DNA of 14,251 nt from Phycisphaeraceae bacterium (lineage in GTDB: Bacteria > Planctomycetota > Phycisphaerae > Phycisphaerales > Phycisphaeraceae). The notes beneath the pieces were generated by a model. That model was not told where the DNA came from, made no database searches, and saw only the letters and a program-made list of their open reading frames with translations. The position numbers were made by a program, and so were the translations under genes. The stretch lies in the NCBI GenBank assembly GCA_003552605.1, contig PUNN01000128.1, positions 1-14,251 on the forward strand. Direction: 5' to 3'. This document shows positions 1 through 6,553 of the stretch, in pieces. Numbering within the stretch: position 1 is the stretch's first letter; the number at the start of each line of letters is the position of its first letter.

Positions 1-1104
1 CACCGCCTCGCCCGTTCGCAACACCAGCCCCCGCCTTGCCAGCCGGCCCATCAGCGCCCATGTCACCAGCGGCGTGGCCAGCCCCGCCGCGCAGGGACAC
101 GCCACAAGCAGCACGGCGAGTGCGTAGATCACCCCCGTGGCCGGGTCGGCCACGAGCGACCAGCCCAGGGCCGTGGCGGCGGTGAGGATCAGCACAATGG
201 GTAGAAACGTGCGGACAAACCTGTCGGCCTGCCGCTGCATCGCACCCGGCAACTCCCGCGCCTGCTCGATCATCGCGGCGATCCGGTCCAGCCGCCGCGG
301 GCCGTTGCCGTGTACACGCACCAGCAGCGCCCCATCCTCGCATGCCGTACCTGCCATTACATTGTCACCGAAACTCCTGGGTACGGCCATCCACTGCCCG
401 GTGAACGCCGTTTCCCGCAGCAGCGCCGTGCCGCTGATGACCGTGCCGTCGATGGGCAGAATGTCACCGGGCAGGATGCGGACGATGTCACCCGCCACCA
501 TGTCGCCGACGGCCACCGTCTCCGCGGCCGCATCTGTGTTCACCTCGCCTTCCGGCACCCGACGGGCGGTCGAGAGCGTGCGGGTCAACTCGGTCATCGC
601 CGCCATCGCACGGTTTCGGCTGTGCAGGCTGACCGCGCGGCCGAGGCTGTAAACGATCAGCAGGATGCACACCACATCGAAGTAGACATCGCCCTGCCCG
701 CGAATGACCGCCGCGATCGACACACCCCCCGCCCCGGCAAGCCCGGCGATAAAAAGCGCCTCCATCGTCATGCGACCGCGGCGAAGCTGCGCTGCGGCCT
801 CGACCACCAGCGGCACACCCAGCAGCGCCACAACGACCAGCGTGGCCACGAGCATGCCCCCGTGCAACCACAACCGGGTGGCCGCCTCGGCTTCCGGCGG
901 CGGGTCGATGTTGATCGCCAGGCCCAGCGTCATGGTCTGCGCTGCAACAAACAAACCGATGGCCAGGCGAAGCCAGGGAAAAGGTCGATCGAGAGCGGGT
1001 GCCTGCGATGCACCATCGATGCAGCAATCGCCCCACGCCACCGCCGATGGCGCTGCAGCACCGCTCAGCCATGAACCGGCATTGTGGCCCGTGGCGGTGG
1101 TCAT
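1..1104 (-). CDS. ccoI: Copper-translocating P1B-type ATPase, CcoI/FixI-like (3' part cut by window start)
   Basis: The 368 visible codons run off the left edge. The family pumps Cu(I) across the membrane; CcoI/FixI members supply copper for the CuB site of cbb3 oxidase, which fits its place as last gene of a cbb3 operon. Hydrophobic segments lie at about residues 44-66, 78-101, 112-134 and 138-155. The actuator domain has GDILPIDG at 213-220, and the P1B metal site CPC is at C336-P337-C338 in the pattern ACPCAAGLATP. The phosphorylation domain (DKTGT) lies outside the window. Two oddities: the actuator TGE loop reads T235-G236-Q237, and there is no HMA domain, the N-terminus being about 43 polar residues with one CC pair (C27-C28). 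The ATG overlaps the ccoP stop as ATGA, with an AGGAGGT Shine-Dalgarno at 1117-1123, 12 bases upstream. P1B family is certain; CcoI rests on context. Confidence 0.9.
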   Translation of the reverse strand, partial: MTTATGHNAGSWLSGAAAPSAVAWGDCCIDGASQAPALDRPFPWLRLAIGLFVAAQTMTLGLAINIDPPPEAEAATRLWLHGGMLVATLVVVALLGVPLVVEAAAQLRRGRMTMEALFIAGLAGAGGVSIAAVIRGQGDVYFDVVCILLIVYSLGRAVSLHSRNRAMAAMTELTRTLSTARRVPEGEVNTDAAAETVAVGDMVAGDIVRILPGDILPIDGTVISGTALLRETAFTGQWMAVPRSFGDNVMAGTACEDGALLVRVHGNGPRRLDRIAAMIEQARELPGAMQRQADRFVRTFLPIVLILTAATALGWSLVADPATGVIYALAVLLVACPCAAGLATPLVTWALMGRLARRGLVLRTGEAV

Positions 1105-1823
1105 GGCTCGATCCCCACCTCCTCGAGCGTCTCGGGCACCTCGGTTTCATCTTCATATCGCTCGAGCCCTTCGCGAAGCAGATGCAGTTCCGCTTCACTC
1201 CACGGCCGCTGCCGCGCGCGCATCATCTGCGCCACGGCGGCGACCGTCTGCGGCTCGACCGGTGCGGCCTCGTTGCCGAAACTGCCGCGGATATACGTGA
1301 GCACCGAGGCGAGTTCAGCACTGTGCAGCCGATCGCGGAAGGCGGGCATTTGCTCATCGTACTGTTCACCGCGCACCTCCAACGGCCCTTCCACACCGCC
1401 TAGCACGATTGCCGCAAGCACCCTTTGATCGCCCGTGACCCCCTCGGTTTCGCCAAGGGGTGGATACCGCCCCGGCTCGCCGCGGCCATCGTAGCCGTGA
1501 CAGGCCGTGCAGTAGATGGTGTAAAGCTGCTCCCCGCGCTGCATCGGATCGACCGGCGCCGGTGTAAAGGCGCGCAGCGGCCGACGGGCATGCGGGTTTT
1601 CATCGAGCACATCGCTGCGCCAGTCGCCACTGTATCGCGCCAGGTAGAACCCGCCCCACAGCAGCAGTGCGCCCATGAGAATGATCAGCCATACGGGAAT
1701 GCTCTCATTGCCATCCCGCGGTTCGGCATGCTCGCGCAGGATGGGCTCGTGCATCTCGACCACATCCTGCTCATCGCCATCATCATCGGCGGGCGGGGGT
1801 GCTGGTTCGGGCGGTTCGGTCAT
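1101..1823 (-). CDS. ccoP: cbb3 oxidase subunit III, monoheme membrane cytochrome c (CcoP)
   Basis: This 240-residue protein is the electron-entry cytochrome c subunit of cbb3 oxidase, anchored in the membrane with its heme domain on the periplasmic side. An acidic, proline-rich N-terminus (1-41) is followed by one transmembrane helix (about 43-62). A cytochrome c domain has heme motif C105-T-A-C108-H109 and a likely axial Met at M159 in QMPAF. Classic proteobacterial CcoP has two CxxCH motifs; only one is present here, followed by a charged tail from about 180 with no second heme site. It starts 21 bases after ccoO and ends in an ATGA overlap with the ATPase gene. The position between ccoO and ccoI, plus the anchor and heme domain, supports CcoP. 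A generic membrane cytochrome c recruited to this role is the alternative. Confidence 0.85.
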   Translation of the reverse strand: MTEPPEPAPPPADDDGDEQDVVEMHEPILREHAEPRDGNESIPVWLIILMGALLLWGGFYLARYSGDWRSDVLDENPHARRPLRAFTPAPVDPMQRGEQLYTIYCTACHGYDGRGEPGRYPPLGETEGVTGDQRVLAAIVLGGVEGPLEVRGEQYDEQMPAFRDRLHSAELASVLTYIRGSFGNEAAPVEPQTVAAVAQMMRARQRPWSEAELHLLREGLERYEDETEVPETLEEVGIEP

Positions 1824-1844
1824 GGCATGGGTCCATCGCAGCGC

Positions 1845-2462
1845 TCAGCGATCGGGCGTACCGGGGATGTTATAAGTCCGGTCGAGGCTGAGCAGATACG
1901 CCACAAGCGCCCGGGCGCGATCGGTGGGCACCACCTCGTAGCCTTCCGGTGGGGCCCAGGCGCCCTCGAGGGGCAGGGCATCCGGGCTCGGCTCATCACC
2001 GATGCGCTGTGTGCGGTAGAGGTAGCCAAATGGCGGCATGTTCGAACCCGGCGAGGTGATCGCGGGGTTGTAAAGGTGAAGGTGATGCCACATCTCGCGC
2101 GGTTCGCGGGCGCCGATGTTGATCAGGTCCGGCCCGATCCGTGCGGTGCCGAGCAGCGCCGGGCGATCGTGGATGTAGTCCACGGGGTGGGACCGACGCG
2201 GCCCCCAGCCGCGCTCGATGTCAGCGTTGTATCGCCCACCGCGCACCTGCTGCGAGTGGCAGTAGAGGCAGCCCTCGGCACGATAGACATCCCGGCCGGC
2301 GAGTTCATTTTCCGTATACGGCCGCGGGTGGCTTTCGCCCGTGAACGGGTCGGTCACCGGCTGCACATCGCCGAGCTCGCGATACGGAAACAGCACCAGC
2401 CCCACCCATGCCGCGGCGAAGGTGACAAACAGGCCGATGAACAGCGTGGGCAACCGGTTCAT
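1845..2462 (-). CDS. ccoO: cbb3-type cytochrome c oxidase subunit II (CcoO)
   Basis: This 205-residue protein is the monoheme cytochrome c subunit that passes electrons from CcoP to the heme b centres of CcoN. One N-terminal transmembrane anchor (about 5-26, ending FPYRELG) leads into a periplasmic domain. The heme motif is C65-L-Y-C68-H69 in the CcoO-typical setting EGCLYCHSQQVR, and the axial methionine is probably M142 in NMPPFGYL. Family hallmarks present include RGWGPRRS and the DYIHDRP-like stretch near residues 84-101, and GPDL at 110-113. The ATG at 2462 overlaps the ccoN stop (ATGA) and has a perfect AGGAGGT Shine-Dalgarno at 2469-2475. The frame stays open far upstream, but that part is antisense-like shadow sequence inside ccoN. 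Confidence 0.95.
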   Translation of the reverse strand: MNRLPTLFIGLFVTFAAAWVGLVLFPYRELGDVQPVTDPFTGESHPRPYTENELAGRDVYRAEGCLYCHSQQVRGGRYNADIERGWGPRRSHPVDYIHDRPALLGTARIGPDLINIGAREPREMWHHLHLYNPAITSPGSNMPPFGYLYRTQRIGDEPSPDALPLEGAWAPPEGYEVVPTDRARALVAYLLSLDRTYNIPGTPDR

Positions 2463-4003
2463 GCACGCACCTCCTGCGGATGCAAAGGGTTGCGGCCAAG
2501 CAGCGTCGGCCCCGGCCGGACACTGCCGCGGCCGGCGAGATTGATCGCCACCAGCACAGCGAAGGCGATGTGGCCGACAAAGATCAGCATGCCCGAAAGC
2601 GTGCGCAGTTGCAGCCACGGCATGGTTCCCCTGACGATCTCGAGAAACTCGACCTGCCCGCTGCGCGCTTCCATCTCCGCAAAGAACGTCCGCACGCCAT
2701 CGATCAGCCCGTGTTCGCCTACGTACTGTGCCAGCGGCGCCTGCGCCTGGTTCATCTCGAGCCCTTGAATCTTTCCACCAAGCGTCAGCGCCACCACCAT
2801 CAGAAGCAAACCGAGCCCCACGCACCAGAAGTGAATGCGGATCAGCCCCGCCGATGCCCACTCGCGCCCGGTCAGTCGCGGGATGATGTAATACATCGCC
2901 CCGAACATGGTCATGGTGAAAAAGCCGTACATGCCCAGGTGGGCATGACCCACCGTGTTATGCGAAAAATGAAATGGCTCGTTGATCACACGCAGGGAAA
3001 GCAGCGAACCCTGCACGCTGACCAGCGTATAGCACATGCCGCCGAAAACCACGAACCGCAGCACGGGGCTCCAGCGCAGCATGTAAAAATGCCCCTTCAT
3101 CGTCATGTGATGGTTGATGGCCACGGTCGTGACGGGGATGAACATCATCATGCTTGCCACGATGGAGACGGTGACCAGCCACGCCGGCACCGGCCCGCCG
3201 ATCAGGTGATGCATGCCCGCCCAGTTGTAGAAAAGCGCCAGCGTCCAGAAGCCCAGCAGTGACAGGTGATAGGAGTACACCGGCCGGCCGATGACCTTCG
3301 GCAGCAGGTAGTAGATCGCCGCCAGCCCCACCGGCGTGAACCACACGCCCAGCACGTTGTGGCCGTACCACCAGTTGACCGCCGCCTCCGTCACCCCGCC
3401 CACGGGGGCCAGACCGAGCAGCAGGTAGGCCACGGCGAAGAGCCACGGGAACCAGAAGATCGCCCCGAGCAGATACCACTGACTGACGTAGACATGCCGC
3501 TCCCGCCGCACTGCGAACGTCATCGCCGCCCATATCGCCGTCAACGCGAACCCGGCAAACAGCAGCATCGCCGCGGCGGGTGGAAACTCGATCCACTCGA
3601 TGCTCTGGCCGTGACCGGCCAGGATCGCCCCGGTCCCCAGCAGCACGCCGGCATTCCACAGCCCGGCCGCGGCGAGCACTACCCCAGGCCACCGCAGCGG
3701 TGCCCGCGACAGCCGGCAGACCATCCACAGCAGCACACCAAGGCCCGCCGTCGAGGCCCACCCGTACACCACCACGTTCAGATGCGCCGGCCGCACCCGG
3801 CCGAAGGTCAACGGGGCAACCTCGGCAAGGAAACCCGGCTCGTGCAGCTTGAACGATGCCAGCACCGCCAGCAGCGTCCCGATGATGAGCCAGACCACGC
3901 TCGCCGCGAACAGCGCCAGGCACGGCACGCGGCAGGAGCGGTCGATCAGCCGTCGCAACCGCGCCCGCCGCGCGGCATCGTCTTCACGCGGTGCCGCTGT
4001 CAC
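2459..4003 (-). CDS. ccoN: cbb3-type cytochrome c oxidase subunit I (CcoN)
   Basis: This is the catalytic subunit of the high-affinity terminal oxidase, reducing oxygen to water and pumping protons. The 514-residue protein has about twelve transmembrane helices. By comparison with the Pseudomonas stutzeri enzyme, the low-spin heme b ligands are H74 (in RPAHLN) and H355. The heme b3 ligand is H353 (GHAHLG), the CuB ligands are H215 (WYGHNV), H265 and H266 (GMHHL), and the cross-linked tyrosine is Y259, six residues before H265 as expected. All catalytic ligands are intact, so the enzyme should be active. The C-terminal part has an extra hydrophilic stretch (about 410-455) before the last helix. 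The start is GTG at 4003, overlapping the ccoS stop as GTGA. The ccoO Shine-Dalgarno lies inside its 3' end. Confidence 0.97.
   Translation of the reverse strand: MTAAPREDDAARRARLRRLIDRSCRVPCLALFAASVVWLIIGTLLAVLASFKLHEPGFLAEVAPLTFGRVRPAHLNVVVYGWASTAGLGVLLWMVCRLSRAPLRWPGVVLAAAGLWNAGVLLGTGAILAGHGQSIEWIEFPPAAAMLLFAGFALTAIWAAMTFAVRRERHVYVSQWYLLGAIFWFPWLFAVAYLLLGLAPVGGVTEAAVNWWYGHNVLGVWFTPVGLAAIYYLLPKVIGRPVYSYHLSLLGFWTLALFYNWAGMHHLIGGPVPAWLVTVSIVASMMMFIPVTTVAINHHMTMKGHFYMLRWSPVLRFVVFGGMCYTLVSVQGSLLSLRVINEPFHFSHNTVGHAHLGMYGFFTMTMFGAMYYIIPRLTGREWASAGLIRIHFWCVGLGLLLMVVALTLGGKIQGLEMNQAQAPLAQYVGEHGLIDGVRTFFAEMEARSGQVEFLEIVRGTMPWLQLRTLSGMLIFVGHIAFAVLVAINLAGRGSVRPGPTLLGRNPLHPQEVRA
2469..2475 (-). promoter_or_regulatory. 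Shine-Dalgarno of ccoO, inside ccoN
   Basis: The minus strand reads AGGAGGT here, a full complement to the 16S rRNA 3' end, seven bases or so before the ccoO ATG at 2462. It fixes the ccoO start and shows that CcoO translation can initiate independently as well as by coupling to ccoN. Confidence 0.8.
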
Positions 4004-4218
4004 CGGCCGGCCTCCCGATCTCGACGCCGTGGTGATCGCGGTGGCGGAAAGCGGTCGGTGGGCATGCCGGGCGGTTCTTCCGCATCGAAGATCGTCGCCG
4101 CGCTTCGATCGAGGTTGCTGAACTGCCCCCGGCGCATTGCCCAGGTCAGCGCGGCGATGACGGTGGCGCCGAAAACGATCAGCAGTCCGAACACAATGAT
4201 GTAGTAAATCGCACTCAC
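4000..4218 (-). CDS. ccoS: cbb3 oxidase assembly protein CcoS
   Basis: CcoS is a small membrane protein needed for cofactor insertion into cbb3 oxidase in proteobacteria. The 72-residue product has one N-terminal transmembrane helix (about 4-27). The family signature follows directly: a short basic stretch (MRR), then GQFSNLD and a conserved acidic segment (IFDAEE) at about 31-48, corresponding to the GQFDDLE-type motif of known CcoS. The C-terminus is basic and proline-rich. The start is GTG at 4218, overlapping the preceding TGA. The stop overlaps the ccoN GTG in the same way. Here ccoS precedes the structural genes, whereas in proteobacteria it usually sits after ccoI in a ccoGHIS cluster. 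Confidence 0.88.
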   Translation of the reverse strand: MSAIYYIIVFGLLIVFGATVIAALTWAMRRGQFSNLDRSAATIFDAEEPPGMPTDRFPPPRSPRRRDREAGR

Positions 4219-4490
4219 GGCATCACTTCGCGATGCGGGCCGATCCAGCCCGGCCCGGGCAACACGGCCCCACCGCCATCGCCCGGCTCCGGCCGCAGCC
4301 GCGGGTCCATCGCCGGCCCCGCCGTGAGCATCAACAGCGTCAGCACAGGCAGAACCAACAGCCCGGCCAGCACGGCCACAACCACCAGCCAGAGCCGTCT
4401 TCTTCGGAATCGAGGCGAACCAGAACCCGCAGCCACAATCAACTTCCCGGGGCGCAAGGCCCTATTGACCATCTTATCTACCACGCCCAT
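4215..4490 (-). CDS. Small single-pass membrane protein of unknown function, first gene of the cbb3 operon
   Basis: I do not recognise a family. The 91-residue product has a basic N-terminus, an RRRR-like cluster at about 28-32, one strong transmembrane helix (about 33-56), and a proline/glycine-rich tail of about 35 residues. It overlaps the ccoS GTG by four bases (GTGA), the same coupling used throughout the operon, which is the main reason to believe it is expressed. It does not match CcoQ or CcoH/FixH motifs, though a role in oxidase assembly is a reasonable guess from context. The start is uncertain: ATG at 4490 has only a weak GGTGG upstream, and ATG at 4472 is an alternative. A promoter-like TTGACG (4499-4504) with TAGATA (4475-4480) overlaps the start and would favour a later start if real. 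Confidence 0.6.
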   Translation of the reverse strand: MGVVDKMVNRALRPGKLIVAAGSGSPRFRRRRLWLVVVAVLAGLLVLPVLTLLMLTAGPAMDPRLRPEPGDGGGAVLPGPGWIGPHREVMP

Positions 4491-4536
4491 CACACCACCG
4501 TCAACGCGCCGGGTGAAAGCATCAGGGCAAAGGGTG

Positions 4537-4725
4537 CATGACACGCGCCGCGGCGGGGCAACCCCTGGGCTGGCTGTGTCAGCCGGCATTCCGGGGGTTT
4601 TCAGCCCGATGGCCATGCGAGGCCGCGGGGCGCTCGGGGCGTGCGGAACCCTCGGGGCCGCATGGCCATCAATGGCGGCCCCCTTGGAAGCCGGTGACGC
4701 AGTCACCCGGTTTTGCGGATACATG
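4537..4725. repeat. Palindromic intergenic repeat, copy A (plus orientation)
   Basis: The left end reads CATGACACGCGCCGCGG and continues for about 85 bases that are almost identical to the reverse complement of 14024-14108. Inside is a perfect 12-base inverted repeat, GATGGCCATGCG at 4608-4619 and CGCATGGCCATC at 4659-4670, with a 39-base spacer. The right end is diverged. I place it at about 4725, where ATACATG could be a decayed form of the terminal GTGTCATG, but this limit is uncertain. The element fills most of the gap between murJ and the cbb3 operon. It has no convincing ORF, and the reading frames across it are short and compositionally biased. Confidence 0.75.
4691..4714. terminator. 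Hairpin after murJ with T-tract on the plus side
   Basis: GGTGAC and GTCACC pair around a 3-base loop, extended by flanking CCG/CGG with one bulge, and TTTT follows on the plus strand. It lies about 50 bases after the murJ stop. For the minus-strand murJ transcript there is no U-tract after the stem, so it is a weak terminator candidate. It may simply be the right part of the palindromic repeat. Confidence 0.3.
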
Positions 4726-4765
4726 CCTTTGCCAGGCCGTGGATTTCTTGCGGTACCGGGAAGGA

Positions 4766-6553
4766 TCAGGTGGAGCGCCGCAGCAGCCAGCGCAACTCTG
4801 CAAGGCCCCACATCCGGGCACCGAGCAGGTAGACGGCCACACCGAGCAGCACCATCGCGCCGAGCAGCAGTGCCGACTGCGAGCGCATCAACCCGGCCGG
4901 CTCGAAATACACCAGCGGCGGGACAAGGATGGCGGCCATCAGCACACACAGCGCCGCCGAGCGAAGCCATGCGGTGACCACCCCTCGATCCACCGGCCGG
5001 GCGACCTGCCGGCGGAGCAGGATGGCCAGCACCACCACCTGCACGGTCGCGGTGATGGCCGTCGACCAGGCCAGTCCCGCAGCGCCCAGCGGCCAGATGA
5101 GCATCAGGTTCAACGTCACGTTCAATGCCACCATCACCAGGCCCACACGAAGCGGGGTTTGCGCATCTTTCAGTGCGTGATAGGCCCGCGTCAGCACATG
5201 CATCATTGAATAAGCCCATACCGCCGAGGCGTAGCCGGCAAGGATCGTGGCCACGCGGATCGAATCGGCCAGTTCGAATTGCCCGCGCTCGAAGATCAGC
5301 CGGGCCAGCGGCAGGCCCACCAGCAGCAGACCCACACTCGCCGGCAGGGCGATGAACATTGTCAAGCGCAGGCCGCGGCGGAGGATGCCGGCGAAATCGC
5401 CGTCCACCGGCTCATCATCGCCACCACCGCCCGCGGCGGCGCGGGAAAGTGCGGGGAAGATGGCGGTGGCCACGGCGATGCCGAAAACGCCGAGGGGAAA
5501 CTGATACAGCCGCTGCGCCCACTGGAGTGCCGCGACCGCGCCCGGCTCGACGGGGCATGCCACCTCGCGGCCGAAGAGCCACAATGTGTCACGCTCGCCG
5601 CGGGGGGCGAGGGCGAATGCCAGAAGGCTGTCAAAGAAAGCATTGAACTGAAAGATCGCCAGCCCCATCAGCATCGGAAGCATCATCATCGCGATGCGCC
5701 GCAGGTACTGCCAGGCACCGTGAAAATCGGTGGTCAGCGGCTCGATCCGCCGCAGCACCATCAGTTGCCAGATCAGTTGAACCACCCCGGCGGCCAGCAC
5801 GCTCATGGCCAGGATCGTCACGCCCTCCCGGCCGAGCGGCTCGCTCCCGGCGGCCCAGGCGGCTGCCGCCGCGCCGGCCATCAAGGCCAGGTTCAGCAGC
5901 ATCGGTGCCGCCGCTGGCGGGCCAAAACGGCCATGCACGTGAAGGACACCGCCGATCATCGCCACGAGGCAGATCAGCGGCATATACGGCAGCATGAGCA
6001 TCACCAGGCGAATGGCCAGCGCCGTTTCCTCCGCCCACTGGCCCCACATCAGCATCGCCGCCAGCACCGCCTCACCCAGGAGGGTGAGTCCGGCCAGGGC
6101 CACCGCCAGCCCAGCCAGGCAAAGCGAGGCCAGTCGCCGCGCCAGCGCCCGGTCTTCCTTCAACGCTTCGGCGTAATGCGGGATGAAAGCCGAGGTCAGC
6201 GCGCCTTCACCGAACAGGCGACGGAAGAGATTGGGAACGAGAAAGCCGATGAAAAACGCATCGGCGATCGCCGTCATCCCGAGCACCGCCGCGAGTGCTG
6301 CATCGCGAAGCAGCCCCGTCACCCGCGACAGCAGTGTCAGGATGCTCACGGTCTTTGCGTGACCAATGAACTCATCTCCCCCCACCGCCGCGGTGGGCTC
6401 GCTGCCCCCAGCCGGGGCGCCTTCCGCTCGGCCACCGCCTGCAAGCCCGTCTGGCACACCCGAGGGTCCACCGTCGCCGCGGTCGTCCGGCGGCCGGCCT
6501 TCCTCCGATGAGGGACCGTGGCTGGTGGGCGGGGGGGGCTGGTCATCGGCCAT
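4766..6553 (-). CDS. murJ: Lipid II flippase MurJ (MviN family, MOP exporter superfamily)
   Basis: MurJ moves the peptidoglycan precursor lipid II from the inner to the outer face of the cytoplasmic membrane. The 595-residue product has about 14 transmembrane helices from residue 68 on. The functional signature is clear: SRVTGLLRD at 76-84, ADAFF at 97-101, then PNLFRR with N108, R111 and R112, and E116 in GEGA. These match D39, N49, R52 and E57 of E. coli MurJ. A disordered extension of about 60 residues, rich in Pro, Gly and Asp, precedes the first helix; E. coli MurJ lacks it. The ATG at 6553 has GAGGG six bases upstream and lies inside the 3' end of the VanZ-like gene. The frame is open further upstream, but that would run through the neighbour. 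Confidence 0.95.
   Translation of the reverse strand: MADDQPPPPTSHGPSSEEGRPPDDRGDGGPSGVPDGLAGGGRAEGAPAGGSEPTAAVGGDEFIGHAKTVSILTLLSRVTGLLRDAALAAVLGMTAIADAFFIGFLVPNLFRRLFGEGALTSAFIPHYAEALKEDRALARRLASLCLAGLAVALAGLTLLGEAVLAAMLMWGQWAEETALAIRLVMLMLPYMPLICLVAMIGGVLHVHGRFGPPAAAPMLLNLALMAGAAAAAWAAGSEPLGREGVTILAMSVLAAGVVQLIWQLMVLRRIEPLTTDFHGAWQYLRRIAMMMLPMLMGLAIFQFNAFFDSLLAFALAPRGERDTLWLFGREVACPVEPGAVAALQWAQRLYQFPLGVFGIAVATAIFPALSRAAAGGGGDDEPVDGDFAGILRRGLRLTMFIALPASVGLLLVGLPLARLIFERGQFELADSIRVATILAGYASAVWAYSMMHVLTRAYHALKDAQTPLRVGLVMVALNVTLNLMLIWPLGAAGLAWSTAITATVQVVVLAILLRRQVARPVDRGVVTAWLRSAALCVLMAAILVPPLVYFEPAGLMRSQSALLLGAMVLLGVAVYLLGARMWGLAELRWLLRRST

Noticed and set aside
310..1074. 254-codon open frame on the plus strand
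   Set aside because: His/Arg/Gln-rich shadow of the copper ATPase, which has GDILPIDG and CPC motifs on the other strand.
1425..2768. 447-codon open frame on the plus strand
   Set aside because: Antisense to ccoP, ccoO and ccoN, which have clear heme motifs and metal ligands. No recognisable protein is encoded.
4538..5209. Plus-strand open frame starting inside repeat copy A
   Set aside because: It begins in the repeat and continues antisense to murJ; the peptide is Pro/Gly/Arg/His-rich with no domain.
4491..5219. Upstream extension of the 91-residue protein frame through the repeat and into murJ
   Set aside because: The extension crosses repeat copy A and reads murJ out of frame. Only the last 91 codons look like a protein.
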